64,000 nucleotides of DNA. Source: Lumnitzera littorea (taxonomy: Eukaryota; Streptophyta; Magnoliopsida; Myrtales; Combretaceae). Numbering within the stretch: the stretch's first letter is position 1; each line of letters starts with the position of its first letter. Below, piece after piece: positions 23,301 to 35,780 of the stretch. A model generated the notes under the pieces. That model saw nothing but the letters and a program-made list of their open reading frames with translations. It was not told where the DNA came from and ran no database searches. The position numbers were made by a program, and so were the translations under genes. The stretch is taken from positions 16,428,793 to 16,492,792 of the forward strand of contig JAMXBB010000002.1 in NCBI GenBank assembly GCA_024138015.1. The letters are read 5' to 3'.

Positions 23301-23744
23301 TACCACCCCTAGATTAGTATGTTGTTGACTAAGAAAGTGAGGAACGAAGAATCCACTGAACCTGTGCTTTTGACTTTTCTTTTGAGTTTTGAAGAAACTA
23401 ACTAGGAATTCCTTAGGACACCCACTAGTTTCCTAACTTATTGTAAATAGTCTACAAAACCTATAGTTTGTAGTAAACTCTGAATGTAAATTATAACTCT
23501 GGATCTAAGATGCTTATTTAAGTACTGTTGTGTTATGAGACAACAGGTTATATAAAATAGGTATTTTATAAAGTTATACCACAGGTTTGATTAATCACAA
23601 GTATCTGAACGGATGCTTCAAGCTAATTGAGTCGTATACACCTTATGTGGATTGTATTTATGGTAACAGCTATGAAATCAGCTTCTATCTTAAATTAGTT
23701 TACACAATAGGACTATTATAAATCTTCTCATTCAGGGCGTGATA
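20378..23744 (+). repeat. L-family LTR copy L1 (3.37 kb)
   Basis: Homologous along its whole length, same orientation, to 42547-46136, and in its last part to a third copy ending near 31963. It begins TGTGAGTTTC and ends GGGCGTGATA where the other copy has GGCGTGACA. No matching target duplication was found, and neither flank shows a primer site or purine tract, so whether it is a solo LTR is open. It has no coding capacity. Long LTRs with this type of end occur in large plant Ty3/gypsy elements. Confidence 0.7.
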
Positions 23745-24557
23745 AGTATACACAAGAAAATAAAGGAAAGAATAGGAAAGGAGGAGAAAGAGAAGGGGAT
23801 GATGATGTGACACCACATTTGCCATGCTATCAAATGGCATCGTGCCACATATCTTAACAAGACACGTGGCCAAATACGTGGTAGAAATGCTGACGTATCA
23901 TTGTGCTATGTGTCAAGACATGTACCTTGACATGTAGACAAAGGTGCTAATGCGATGCTACATCAACTCGCGGCCGATCAAAGTAATACCATATGTCCAC
24001 AGTAGACACGTGGCCCAATGATATTCCAACGCGTGGTAGGTGAGTTTTTGAGTGAAAAAAGTAAATAAATAAAAGGCACTTAATGCCTATAGTGAGATTT
24101 AAACCTAAGATCTCCAAGTCTATCATAGTGCAAGTTAAAATGTAGTACCAATAAACCGTTAGCCTATACTTTGTCTATATATGCAATTAATTGCAAATAT
24201 GGACTAGATTGGCCTGAGCTAAATTTAAATCTAAGTTCAAGCCCAATATTCCTTTTCTCTTTTTTTTTTTTAATTATTTAAGGCCTGAGAAAAATACTAA
24301 GGCTAAATTAAAATTTTCTATTCTAATTCTTTTTTTTATTTATTAAATTGTACTTTTCTAAACTTTCTATTTTTTTTTCTCTTTTTTTGTGCTTTTCCTA
24401 AATTTCTATTTCTTTTATTTTTCTAAATTTCTATTTTTTTTTTTGTATTTTTCTAAATATTTTAAATTAAGACCCTTTATTCTAAAAAAAAAAAAATCTA
24501 AAATTTAGCGAGTGGAGGGGAGGCATGAGGGGTGGGGTGTAAAATTGAATGTCTACA
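23745..24557 (-). repeat. T-family LTR fragment T4
   Basis: The right edge reads AATGTCTACA, the inverse of the TGTAGACATT start of T-family LTRs, preceded by poly-T and a GGGGAGGCA purine block as in T2 and T3. The left edge abuts L1. It holds several CACGTGGC motifs (23.86-24.04 kb). Confidence 0.5.
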
Positions 24558-25244
24558 GTCACATTGTACTAATGGGCAAAACTTAAGAGAGGACTTAATA
24601 TGTACTAAAGAGGAATTAGTTGGTATACAAGAACAATTAACAAGCACATTGCAAAAGTCAGAGAGGCAAGAGCTTATTTGGGTAGTACAAATGCTAAGGT
24701 ATAGGAACTTAGAGAAATTGCTAGGCGCCAAGCCGAGGATGTGAAAATCATGTAGGTTACTTTATGAGAAATCAACTTAACTCAAGGGACTGGCTCTCTT
24801 ACAATGTCGTCAAATGGCACCAACCAGACTGTAAATTGATATAGGTACTTGCATATAATTTTTTTTTTTCAAGCTATGTTATGAGTAGTAAAGACTTATT
24901 TTTCTTTTTTCACTTTGCAAATTGATGACATCACTTCATGATCCTATCATTGTCAAGTTGAAGAATGACATGTCAATATCATCTTCTTTCATCTTTGTCT
25001 TTTTATGAGTTTAATAATTTGAAAAACCAACTTGTGGTTAGAGACTTTGTTATTAGTTTGGAGACTCATATTCAATATTTGGGTTAAAGCTTGTTTGTTA
25101 CTCAGGTACTAGAGATTAAACTATTTTTATACTTTATATTGTTAATGTCAATGTTGTCAAATTATTAATTTTACTTTTTCTTTAGTTTTGTTTATTGGAA
25201 AATTGCATGGAACACTTTTTGAAAGTATCATATTATATGACAGG
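24558..25244 (+). other. Flank with a short coiled-coil-like frame
   Basis: The plus-strand frame ending at 24744 includes LREDLICTKEELVGIQEQL and TSTLQKSERQ, a charged helix of unknown origin ending in a stop. The rest is AT-rich with no frame. It could be a transposon gene remnant, such as the 3' end of a CACTA transposase, since a CACTA 3' end lies at 27591, but I see no specific motif. Confidence 0.3.
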
Positions 25245-26885
25245 TAATATAGGAAAGTACACCTATCAATTTATAATATAAATTATATGAATTTAAGTGT
25301 CGATTCCTTAGAGATTAATGTGATTACTAGCACTTCACCCTTTTCCTAATATCTAACCTAATAATTTTAATCAAGAAATAAGTTTAAGAAAATTAAAACT
25401 AGTTAAACTAATATGCAAAATAAATAAAATTAAAGTTATTAAAAATACATGAATTCAATATTCAATTATTAATCATCCTAGAACAATGAAGCATGTATCA
25501 ATCTCATCCTAATTTACTGAACTGCAAGAATTCCTAAATTATACTAATATCTCTCTTAAAATTACTTAGAATAATTAATTGAAATATCTTTCTAATTAAA
25601 AACCCTAGAACTGCATTAATAATCTATGAATCCTACTATTAAGTCACCTTAATACAAAAAGTCATGTTGTCTTATCTCTAGAATTGCATGAAACTTCTCT
25701 AATTACACTGTAATCTAATTATATAAATGGAACTCTTAATTTTTATATAATATCTAATATTGAATCAATACTCCGAATATATTAACTCAAAATAATACAT
25801 GAGCACGTAATTAGATCATAGAAATTTGAAATCATAGAATGATAAAAGAAAAAGGAACTAATTACATAGAAAATTAGGGTTCATAATAATTGAATACTAA
25901 AAAGAATAAATAAAAGACATCAAGAAAGAAAAAGAAGAAATAAAAACCCTAAGCTAAGAATGCATGGATCGGACATTAATGTTTTTATAAGGCCTTTTTC
26001 TATTTATAGTACATGGAATCTTGAAATATTTCATGTATATCTTTTTAAAATAAATCCTTTATTGGGGCTCCCAAATAAAATATACACGACTTTTAATTGG
26101 ATCCTCCATAGCAGCTTCAGAATCGCTTCTTAGATTGCATATGGCGTCATGGTTTAATAGACAACTCACGTGGTCTGGACAATTCTTGGACGCATGGCTT
26201 CTAATCGGACGATGGGCAATGGCTCTTCTTTTTCAATGTAAGGGACAGTGGATTGAATTTAGGAGATAGGTAATTTCAATGGTAAGTTTGAATGACTGAG
26301 ACATGGACTTCAAATTGCTTATTGTGATAAGCTATTGGACCTCAATTTGTCACCTTCACATGGGCTATCAATGGAAAGAAACATGTTGGCTCTTGTTTTG
26401 CCTAGAACGTTGGGCCTGAATTGATTCATCACGTGAAGAAATTCGACATTGACTTCGACGTAGACCGCATTAACAATCACATGGTCTTGGTTGTCTATTG
26501 AAATGTAGATATGATGGGCCGAACTTTGGACTTCAAATTGAAGGAGATACAATTGTGCAAGTCATGTCAAATTGTCATGCAAGTTTCTGACCATCGTATT
26601 ATTTTCAATGTAACCCGACATGATCATGTCAAAACGTCATAATTTTCTAGTCATATTTTGAATAAACCAATATGATCCCATCAATTGACCTTGTTGATCT
26701 TCAAAAACTTATAAGTCTTTCACTTCAACTCCAAATCAAGTAAAACTTGATTGAATATTTCCCTTTTCTTCTCAAAAATTCATCAAAGACCTAAAATAAA
26801 AATATTTTCTAACTAAATACCCATAAAACCATCAAAAGCATTAATAAAAATCCATTAATAAATATATGTAATAAAGCACTTATCG
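25245..26885 (-). mobile_element. E-family solo LTR E1 (1641 bp)
   Basis: Inverted relative to copies E2 and E4. It is flanked by ACAGG (25240-25244) and ATAGG (26886-26890), a 5-bp duplication with one mismatch. The terminal dinucleotides have decayed. On the minus strand it holds a TATA box (ACTATAAATAGAAAAAGG) and the conserved block GATTTGGAGTTGAAGTG that matches E4. There is no internal coding sequence, so this is one LTR left after recombination. Confidence 0.75.
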
Positions 26886-27591
26886 ATAGGTTTTTTGTAA
26901 ACAAAGCAAACGATAATATTATGTGGACATTTATATAAATGGTTGAAATACTATATTGCATAACAAGTCTTTATAAACAAAATAAACGATAATGATATGG
27001 CCATGTTAGCAAAAATGCAGGAAACAATTTTTTCTACCAAAAGAGATAATGATAGCTAATTATAGTGTATATTTAGCATAGTATATATTTAGCAACTAAG
27101 TCATATTTAGTAGCAGACAACAAAATTTTTAGTTACCAAATATTGTTGTGTAATACTATTTTACAATTATTCTAGTCACCAATGTTTGGTTGCAAAAAGC
27201 AAGACTTTACGCTACCAATTCAAATGTTATAGTTAATAGCATAACTTTTAACTACCAAATCTTATTGTTTGCTACCATTTTGCAAATGCTTTTAACCACC
27301 AAATTTGGTTGCAAATGACATGGTCTTTCTATCAAGAGATACTTGGTTGCCAATAGTAGTATTTTTAGCTACCAAATACTTTATTTGCTACCACTTTTAG
27401 GATGCTATTAGCTACCAATATTTGATAACAAAGGGCATGATCTTTCACTACCAACAAGAATTAGAAGTCTATACCTTTTAGCAACTTCTCAATAGCCACC
27501 AATTTGCAATTGATAGCTAGTACTTTGAGGTACCAATTTTTACCTTTTAGCTACCAATTATGGTTGTAACTAAATGAATATTGTTGTAGTG
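26886..27591 (+). mobile_element. 3' terminal region of a CACTA transposon
   Basis: It ends in TTGTTGTAGTG (27581-27591), the inverse of the CACTACAACAA terminus of En/Spm elements. The preceding 450 bp carry about 14 degenerate copies of the motif GCTACCAA, in the place where CACTA elements keep their subterminal transposase-binding repeats. The left terminus was not found, and solo LTR E1 sits just upstream, perhaps inserted within the element. Confidence 0.7.
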
Positions 27592-29300
27592 TAGTAATAC
27601 AATCAAAATCAAAGACGCACAAACGCACATACAAGAAAGCTATTATAAGCACAATTAAGTATAATCTTAAGCCTTCGAGTACTATAAAATCATATTCCAA
27701 AGTATAGTTACGTATTGATTATAAACTTACCTAAACTTCTCGTCCACTCGCTCAAATGCGATTTGTGGTATTTCTTCACTATAGTGTCCTATAATATAAA
27801 TAATGTTTTAGTATTTACATAAGTACAATACATACTGCTATTCTATATCTTAGTTCATTCACTTAAGTTTGAGGTTCTATTATACTTAGTTATTTAGGTT
27901 TTTCGGTCACTTGTTATTGGTTCACACCTAGCTATCCTCTAATTTATTCCCTAATTTATCTTTTCATTACAATTTATCTAAAATTCTGAAGAATAGTCTC
28001 TAACATATCCCCTAAAGTCCACATAACTACATTTCGTACTTACAAAGTCTCTGATTCAATTCTTAAACAACTTTCTAACTTGCCATTTGCATATAGTATC
28101 TAATCTATTTTCTGATTTATCTCTGATTTCACATGCACCCCACATTTCAACAAACTTTCTACAATTTTCACTCATGATCAGAATCAAAACACTCTCTACA
28201 ACCCAACTTAACTTCAGTTCAAATTAAACCTCACTCCAATATATTATTTAAGTAGTCCTTTAAATTATATATTATTACTATTTCAAAACCAAATCTTCCT
28301 TACTCAAATCTAATACTTCCAACACCCGAAATTCGATCCCACAATACTATTCAACATTCATTTATGACAGGAATCCACTAAGATCAAAATCTATGTATTG
28401 TATTTGAAATTTTGACTTTAAACTAATTGAAAATAGCACTTTAATAAGATTTATAGGCACGAAAAACTCTTCATAGAAATTTTGTATATGCTATAAATAA
28501 CCTTATAGAAAAATTTTGGAGTCGAAACAACATGAGTAAAGGTTTTGAAAACGAAAGCAAATTCGGTTTGGTTTTAGTAATTTCTTAAAAGCAGTACATT
28601 TTGACACTTAATTTCAACAAACTAATATATTTCCTAGAATCTACATATAAAAATATCCCAAAATACAATCAGTCATGATTTTTTAACATGTTTTGCTATT
28701 TTTTCTATGAGTCCCACAAACACTTAGAAACTTAAGACGCCTACAAAATCGATCCACATAGGTTTGGATTTAACCATAGCTACCCAAAAGTTGGTTAAAG
28801 TGACATTGTAAATTTAATTTTGAAATGCAATACTAAAATGCTACTATAGATTAAAATAATAAAATTAACTCACTCGTTAGTAAAATTTCGAAGATTTAGA
28901 AGAACGACCTAAAAATGTAAGAGCTTAAAATTAAATTAAATAAATAAGAAGAGTAATAAATAAAATGAAAAAAAAAAGAAATATATATTATATAATAAAA
29001 ATAAAATATTAATTACAAAGTATATTAGATTAATAGGGGTTGCAGAAGTTGCAGTAGAAACTCCCATTTGTAAGGAAAACGAACCCTAAATAACTAAACA
29101 TAATAAAATAAGATAGAAAACTTCCTTAAGAAGCTAATGAACTTAGTTTATTGTAAAACAAGGGGTTTCTTACTATTGGTTTTAGAGTGAAAGCCATCAA
29201 CCATACATGGTTTTAGGGGACAATAATACCACTTGGCATAAGAAGCCTAAAAGTACCCTACACTTGTCATACGTGCACCTAGTTACTCGACTAACCTACA
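27592..29300. other. AT-rich region, no gene seen
   Basis: Only short frames and no recognised motif. The right part may belong to the beginning of L3, whose left border I could not place. Confidence 0.4.
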
Positions 29301-31963
29301 AGCTATAAATACCCCTCCCTTTAGCCATTTTAAACTCTTTACATACTTTGAAATGTGAGCACGATTAGTGAGATTTTCTTAGGATTTCTACTAAATTTTT
29401 AGAAAATCAAGAAAATTAGGTGATAATCTACGAGATTAGGGTTCACCAACCTAGAAGCCCCCTGACGACAAATAGCCGCCACCACCTGAATCTGCAAGTA
29501 GCACCCTCATTGGCTAACAACTACCCTACAGCTACCAATGGTTGAAGTTTCTACAATCGAAGAGTTCAATTTCTAGCCTAATTTTCAAAAATTCATAAAA
29601 ATTATTCATTTTGTCTAAAAATTTTGGAAAAATTTATTTTAGCATTATTTTGAGTACACTTTCGAGTAAAATTATCATTTTTTGTAAAATTCATTTCTCT
29701 TATATATCACTCTTAAGAAGCGAGACCTTCAGAACCGAATTTCGCTTTAATTTTTAGAAACCCAAATGATGTAGTTTCTCTACAAAAATTTTTTCTGTAA
29801 ACACCTTATATCACATATAAGATTGTTATGTAAAAAGTTTCACTAAACTTATTGTTTCTTTTTTTTTTTTTGGTTAATTTTTCACTTGTGAAAAACTAAT
29901 AAGTTGGAAATTTCAAGAAAGTACTATTTTTCAACATATTTTGCCTAAATCTGACCACCAAATATTATTTAAGTGAAAAATTGTTACATGCAACATGTTG
30001 TTCTTGATTTTAAAGGGGAATGTTGAACATATTAAAAAGATTGGCTTCTCAAAGCTAGATTTGGTGATTTTCACTTAAAATTACAAAGGCTAGTCCATGT
30101 TAAGTAAGTAACTTAGCTATTTTTTGGTTAAAAAGTTCAAATAATTAGTAGTAAATACAGTGTATAAGCTACTATACATGTTTAGTTTTTGTCATAAAAC
30201 TATGTTTTCCGAACTAAATTTATGAAATTTAGGTGGACTAGATAAGGAAATCGCCCCATTTAGTAAAGTTCAAGATCATACAAGTTATGTAGAAAGTTTC
30301 TCGAACCTTGCAAGTTGTTGAGATTGAAGTTGTAATTTCATTAAATTTAACTGAAGTGAAAGTGTAAATTATGGAATTTTGGTGATTCGGAGTAAATCTG
30401 GTAGTTATAGAAGGTCCTATAGAAGCTTTCTTGACTAAAACCAACCTTAGACCATCATAGAAGAAACTTTGGTAGAAGGTTCCTTAAAGAAAAGCTATAC
30501 CCAAAACCTTAGTAGAAACTTCCATAGAAGGTACTGAAACCTTAGCATTCCCTTGTAGAAAGCTGAGTACAAGATACCAAGACCTTAAAATACTCTTGTA
30601 GAAAGTTAAGTAAAAGATTTCTCTAACCTATAGGAAGAAAAAAAAACTTAATACTTGTAACAAACAGCTAATTAATACTAAAAGAATATAAAAACTAATT
30701 GAAAGTATAATGTGTAAGCCACCTTTATATTGAATTATGTAATATTGAAATATGATTTGTAATATAGGGGTTACCAAAAAGGGAGGAGCTAATGTCTTGG
30801 AACCGATACATAATAGCATGTTCAAGTATTGTGTCATGAGTACTTGGAGGCTAAAGTGTATAAGGTTTGTGCTTGTAGAGTAGTTGTTTGTGCGTTTGTA
30901 GCATATGTGATTAGAATCTATTGTGCTGATATGCTAGCTCTTCTACTTGTGTTGGTTGCTTTGCGATGTTTTGTCTCATATTTAAATGTCTGAAAATGTT
31001 TAACCACCTTATAAATGGACTAACCTACACTTGAGATAAATCTTAACCTAATATACATTGCATCCCATTAAGGGAACAATTAAGATTATCCAACCAAATA
31101 CTGACCCTTCAACGAGGTAATGGAAATTGGTCTTCCTCCACACTTAAGGCCCAACTAAGTGACAGGAGAGGAAGTCGAGGTGAGGTTGAGGGTGTTAGTT
31201 CAAAGAGGTCTCGGGAGGAGTAAGCTCCATTGTATATGCTATGGTTTGGTTGAGATCTACTCAAAGGCAAGCCTCCATCGCATTAAAACTCCTCAACTCA
31301 AGTTAGAGCGGGCATCAATTTTTCTAACTTCACAACAAACTAAATGATACTGTGCGGATGGCATATGTTTAAGTGCATTGCATATAACAAACCAATTGAT
31401 AACCTCGCTTGCTATTTTGTCATGTACACTTCTTTCTCCGTCCCATCTTATTGAGTGATTGTTTGCTCACATCCCCATAAATTGTTTTGCAGGTACCCGA
31501 TAGATATGAAACGCTATTTTCATCTACAGGTTAATTGCGTTTGGGGGGCTAAGAGTGTGAAGGTATGAAAACAGATCTGGATCTTTTTAAGTCTTTTGTG
31601 TATTTTTCTTTAGGGTTAAATTTATTGGGCTACATAGGTGACCCAAAGATATTCCTAACATAGGTTATAATTATCTATTTTGGACTACTTATATATATAT
31701 GAAGTAAACAACTTTCTGTAAATAATTGACTATGCTACTCTTGATGTAAACTACTTGTATAAATATTTTCTATATAAATGAATTAACAACTTTTGCTAAA
31801 ATTTACCTGTACGGTCTAAATTGTAATGAGTTGGACTCTTTTGAATCGTTTGGTCATATACGCCTTGTATAAACCCATCTACGATAGTGGTTTAACGGCT
31901 AGCCTTAATCCTAGGTTGATTTACATGACGAAACTATTATAGCTCTATTGTTTTAGGGCATGA
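29301..31963 (+). repeat. Diverged L-family LTR copy L3 (left border approximate)
   Basis: The segment 31000-31500 aligns with 22860-23280 and 45180-45660, sharing AACAATTAAGA, GGCCAA(C)xAAGTGACAG, CTCCATTGTA and the TTTTGCAG block before position 31500. It ends AGGGCATGA near 31963, against GGGCGTGA in L1. A TATA box (CTATAAATACCCC) lies at 29303-29316, followed by a probable leader, supporting plus orientation. No open frame. Confidence 0.6.
30440..30625 (+). repeat. Degenerate tandem repeat inside L3
   Basis: At least four imperfect units each contain ACCTTA followed by GTAGAAA or ATAGAAG. They differ in length, so copy borders are blurred. Confidence 0.45.
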
Positions 31964-33027
31964 AATCTTTCGAATTAATGAAAATTGGATTAATTTTTTA
32001 GAACTCATCAAAAACTACTATCTAAGCCACCACCAACTACCCCCTTGTTGTTTAGAGGACCGAGTAGGTGCTCCACCTTCAGACATTGGTCTTAGTTTGT
32101 TTCTAGCAACCTTTTATCCTCTTGAACTCTAATTTACTTAGATTTGCACCTATTTTTATTAAACTTTCTTAAATTTTCTCTTAACTCTCCTAAGGGTCTC
32201 AATATTGTTCTCGTATTCTAAAGTGTCTAAAATAACTTAAGAAGTGATGAGTTGAATTTATAGAGCAGTGTGTATTAGTTGATACTTTTTTTTCCTTTAC
32301 AAATGTTACAATATTAAGTTAATCCCTTGCACTATCTGTCCTATTCTATTCTAATGACACCACAATCTTGCCTTTCAACATTGCTATGCCACTTATAATT
32401 TTCTTTGAGTATTGTAATGTATTTTAGTATATTTTAGATATTTTAAGTAATTTCTGGTATATATATACACATATTAAATTACATTTAATACACATAAAGC
32501 CTCCTAAATATTATTCATGTGATTTCATAATTTTTAATATGCATATAATTTATTTCTAGTGATTCATTAATTATCAAAATCCATTTTGCACATTTTTGAT
32601 AAACAACAAATAATATAACTATATTCTATGAATACAATGTTTTATTATTTTATTTTATTAAATTCAAACTCGTAGAACTACTTCTATGAATTTTTCTAGC
32701 TTTGTCATAAAATTCATGCTCAATTGGACAACTTTCATGATTACCCTAAATTTTACATACCGATTCTAAACCATCTAGTTGCAAGACTAACATGATGGAT
32801 GAAAATGAGTAAATAGATGTCGGCCATGATCTTTTGTGCATTAGAAGCTTTGAATGTTCCCAGATAAGTGAGAATTGGCAAGATGGTTCAACATGCATCA
32901 TATTTTTACTCTCCATGATTTTTAAGCTTCAGTTTGGACCTTACTTGGATGAATTTGGATGCGTACTATGGGTTAGGTCAAAAGAGGGCCATGTCAATAA
33001 ACCAAACATGAAAAAATCCTAAGGGGT
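31964..33027. other. AT-rich region, no gene seen
   Basis: No coding region or repeat edge recognised. Its right end reads AAGGGGT directly before E2, a purine tract that may be the polypurine tract of an element whose 3' LTR is E2. Confidence 0.4.
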
Positions 33028-34386
33028 TGTTAATGAGTTCTTAATTGCATATATTTTATTTAGTTATTTTTGCTGATTTTCTTTGAAATTTGAGTTTATT
33101 TTTAAATAATAATACTTAATTGAGTAAAATTTTGTTTTCTAGGTTTTGAAACGATCTACAAGAGAAAATAAGAAGATAGAAACAAATTTCACTCAAATCG
33201 GAGCTAAAATGAGCAAATTGTGAAGGTTTGAATATCGACACAACCGAATGACACGATTGTATCATTTTTAGGCAAATTTGAAGCCAATATTCATCTATCG
33301 CAACCTATGACACAACCAAAAGACACGATCATGTCGTCAATCATGTCATTTCCAGGTTTAATAAAAAAAAAAAAAACAAAAGAAACGTGAAGCATAGAAT
33401 ATTACACGACCAAAAGATACGATTGTATCCCCGATCATGTCTTTTCTAAGCAACCTAACTTTTTTTTAACTCTTCATATATAAAACCTTGTTAGGGTTTA
33501 TTGAGAAGAACTTTTTAGCACGACTTTAAGAGAGTTTCTGAAGCTAAGAACTACCAACAAAGCGAGGAGAAGCAAAGACTTAAAGATTCAATTTTTTTTA
33601 TCTTTCATGATGATTCTTTCCATTACTTTCTACACTTTGATTTTAGATTTCTATTTTAAGATGTGTAGTGAGTAGAATCTTAGTATCTAGATTTTGTGAA
33701 ATCTAGATCTATTCATATGACATGATTAGTATTAATTAATTTATTTCTTTATTAATTTCTTAATTTAACTATGTTTGCTTCATGATTTAGATTATTATTT
33801 CCATGGATAGTAATATAGAGTTTGATATCTTATAAGAAAATCGAGAGATTTTTTATAAGATTAAATCTAGACATAGTTGATAAAAATTATTGCAAGATTA
33901 GAGATAATTTACAAGATTCTTTCGAATTTCAAATTAAAGTGTAGAGAGTTCATTGTTCAATAATGCGATCTTAGATCATGCTATTGAGAAAAGATTCTAA
34001 TAAGTGATTCTAGGTTTAGGGTTAATTGACTTGAGAAAGTAATTAACTTTAGTAGAGAATAATCCCGGTCAAGAAAAATTAAAGAATAAATTAGATTATC
34101 TTTAGAAAAATCACATATTAAACCTAGAGGAAGCAAGAATTAAATACAGTGTTGAATCTTGAATTAATTAAACTACTTTCTTATTAATTCTTGAATTTCA
34201 TCTTAGTTACTCTTTAATTTAGTTTTAACAGTAATTTAGATTTACATCTTTATGTTTCTTGAAATTTAAATTGTTAGTTAAATAATAGAAACCTAGTGAG
34301 TATTAATAGTCAAAGTCCCTGAGGGATCAATACTTAGACTTAAATCGCTATATTATAAAATGATAGGTACACTTGCCTATACATCA
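33028..34386 (+). repeat. E-family LTR copy E2 (1359 bp)
   Basis: It starts TGTTAATGAG and ends GGTACACTTGCCTATACATCA. The 3' end CTATATTATAAAATGATAGG matches E4, as does ACTTAATTGAGTAAAATTTT near the start. A TATA box (CATATATAAAACC) lies at 33475-33487, followed by AGGGTTT. No target duplication was found, so it may be one LTR of a larger, decayed element. Confidence 0.7.
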
Positions 34387-35316
34387 ATTGTTCATAGAAA
34401 ATGGGAGAAGAAAGGGGTTTACAAGTGGTAAGTTCGGATTTAAAGGAGTGACCTAAGGTTGAAGACAATACATGGTGCCTACCTAACATTACGCCATCCA
34501 CGTAGCTCGATCAAAATGGGGTATGTATATAGTAGTGCCATATGGATGGTATGTATCTAGGTTGCTACGCAATTTAATGGGATGGCGCTACATGGTAGCT
34601 ACGTGACAAGCCCAACAATTAGCCCAATTAGGTCATGCCTATGCTTCACTTTTTGTGTAATTAAATTGCACTTAAACCATTAGGTTAAACTAGACCAACT
34701 CTAAGGAAATGGGGCTAATTTAGACCTTAATCGATCAGCTTTCAAAGGATTCAAAATGCCTTTATTTAAATAATTAAGCCACTACAAATGTGTGAAAATA
34801 ATTTTCCAAACAAATTCAATTTGATAGTTTTCAAGCTATGGTTTGTCGTTTGTTCGATTAACTTAATATTGATTTTTCCATTATTTGGTCAATTTAAATT
34901 TAATTGAGGCCCAGTTTGACTGTTCAATAGCTAAAATTGACCACTTTTTTATAGTATAAAAATAATTAACTCAAACTTTGACAAGAATATTGGGTTTTAT
35001 GAAAAACCTAACATTCTATGGTATATCTCCGAACTTGTCCAATTGCATATGCATATTTGACTCACAATTTTGCCCTTTGACCTTAAAAACTTGCAAAACC
35101 CTTAAGATAAGACACAATGTCCTTTATTTTCCTAAAAATCCTATTTTTTGTATTTTTTACTAATTTTCAATTCTTTTATACTTTTTTCAAGTTTTTATTT
35201 TTTCTCTTTTATAATTTTTCCTTCTTTTTTTTTTTTTTGTACTTTTTGATTTAAGGCACATTCCTTTATTATTTAGGGATCCAAAAATTAAGGAGGGTAA
35301 AAATGAAGTGTTTACA
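34387..35316 (-). repeat. T-family LTR fragment T3
   Basis: In inverse orientation it begins TGTAAACACTTCATTTTTAC, like T1. A poly-T tract follows, then an AT-rich body with CCACGTAGC and AGCTACGTGAC motifs near 34.5-34.6 kb. The distal end (CTCGACA) is missing, the left side abutting E2. Confidence 0.5.
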
Positions 35317-35780
35317 CTATCCAACGGGGCTCAAGAGATGTAGGTTATATTTCCAATACTTGCTAATAAGATTTGGTGATAGTCTTGTTAGGTAAGAACT
35401 TTATAAAGAATTTCTTATCCAAGTGGGGCAGGTTGGTCGAGGCTAGCTTTTAAGAGGTTGTGTACCTCTATCTTCCCATAGCAAGGGAATTTATGAACCA
35501 ACCATGTTGACAAGTTAGTTCAGAGCATCTTTACAATGTCTAAGTACTTGGTCATTCCTTTGTCCTTTACTGCAACCTCCTTTAGCTTGTTAAATAAAGA
35601 AGATGGGAATTTAAGAAGATTTAGGAGTTCTTGGCTACTACCTCTTTAACAAGCTTCATATTTTATTTCATTATTGGTAGTTGGAAATTCGAACCTTAGG
35701 GCATAACTAATTATCACCCCTTTAGGACCCCTAAGCACAAGTTCAACTCCGTTCCCTATTTAATGGATGAGTCATTAACA
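35317..35780 (-). pseudogene. Possible Ty3/gypsy pol remnant
   Basis: Minus-strand translation around 35420-35600 gives KDKGMTKYLDIVKML and WLVHKFPCYGKIEVHNLLKA, which resembles the end of the Tat/Ogre RNase H region (KYLxxVKxL...QVPRxxNxxADAL). There are stops on both sides. It lies to the right of T3, where the 3' part of pol would be if T3 were a 3' LTR. Confidence 0.4.

Noticed and set aside
27592..27594. TAG as a 3-bp CACTA target duplication
   Set aside because: The other end of the element was not found, so a match cannot be shown.
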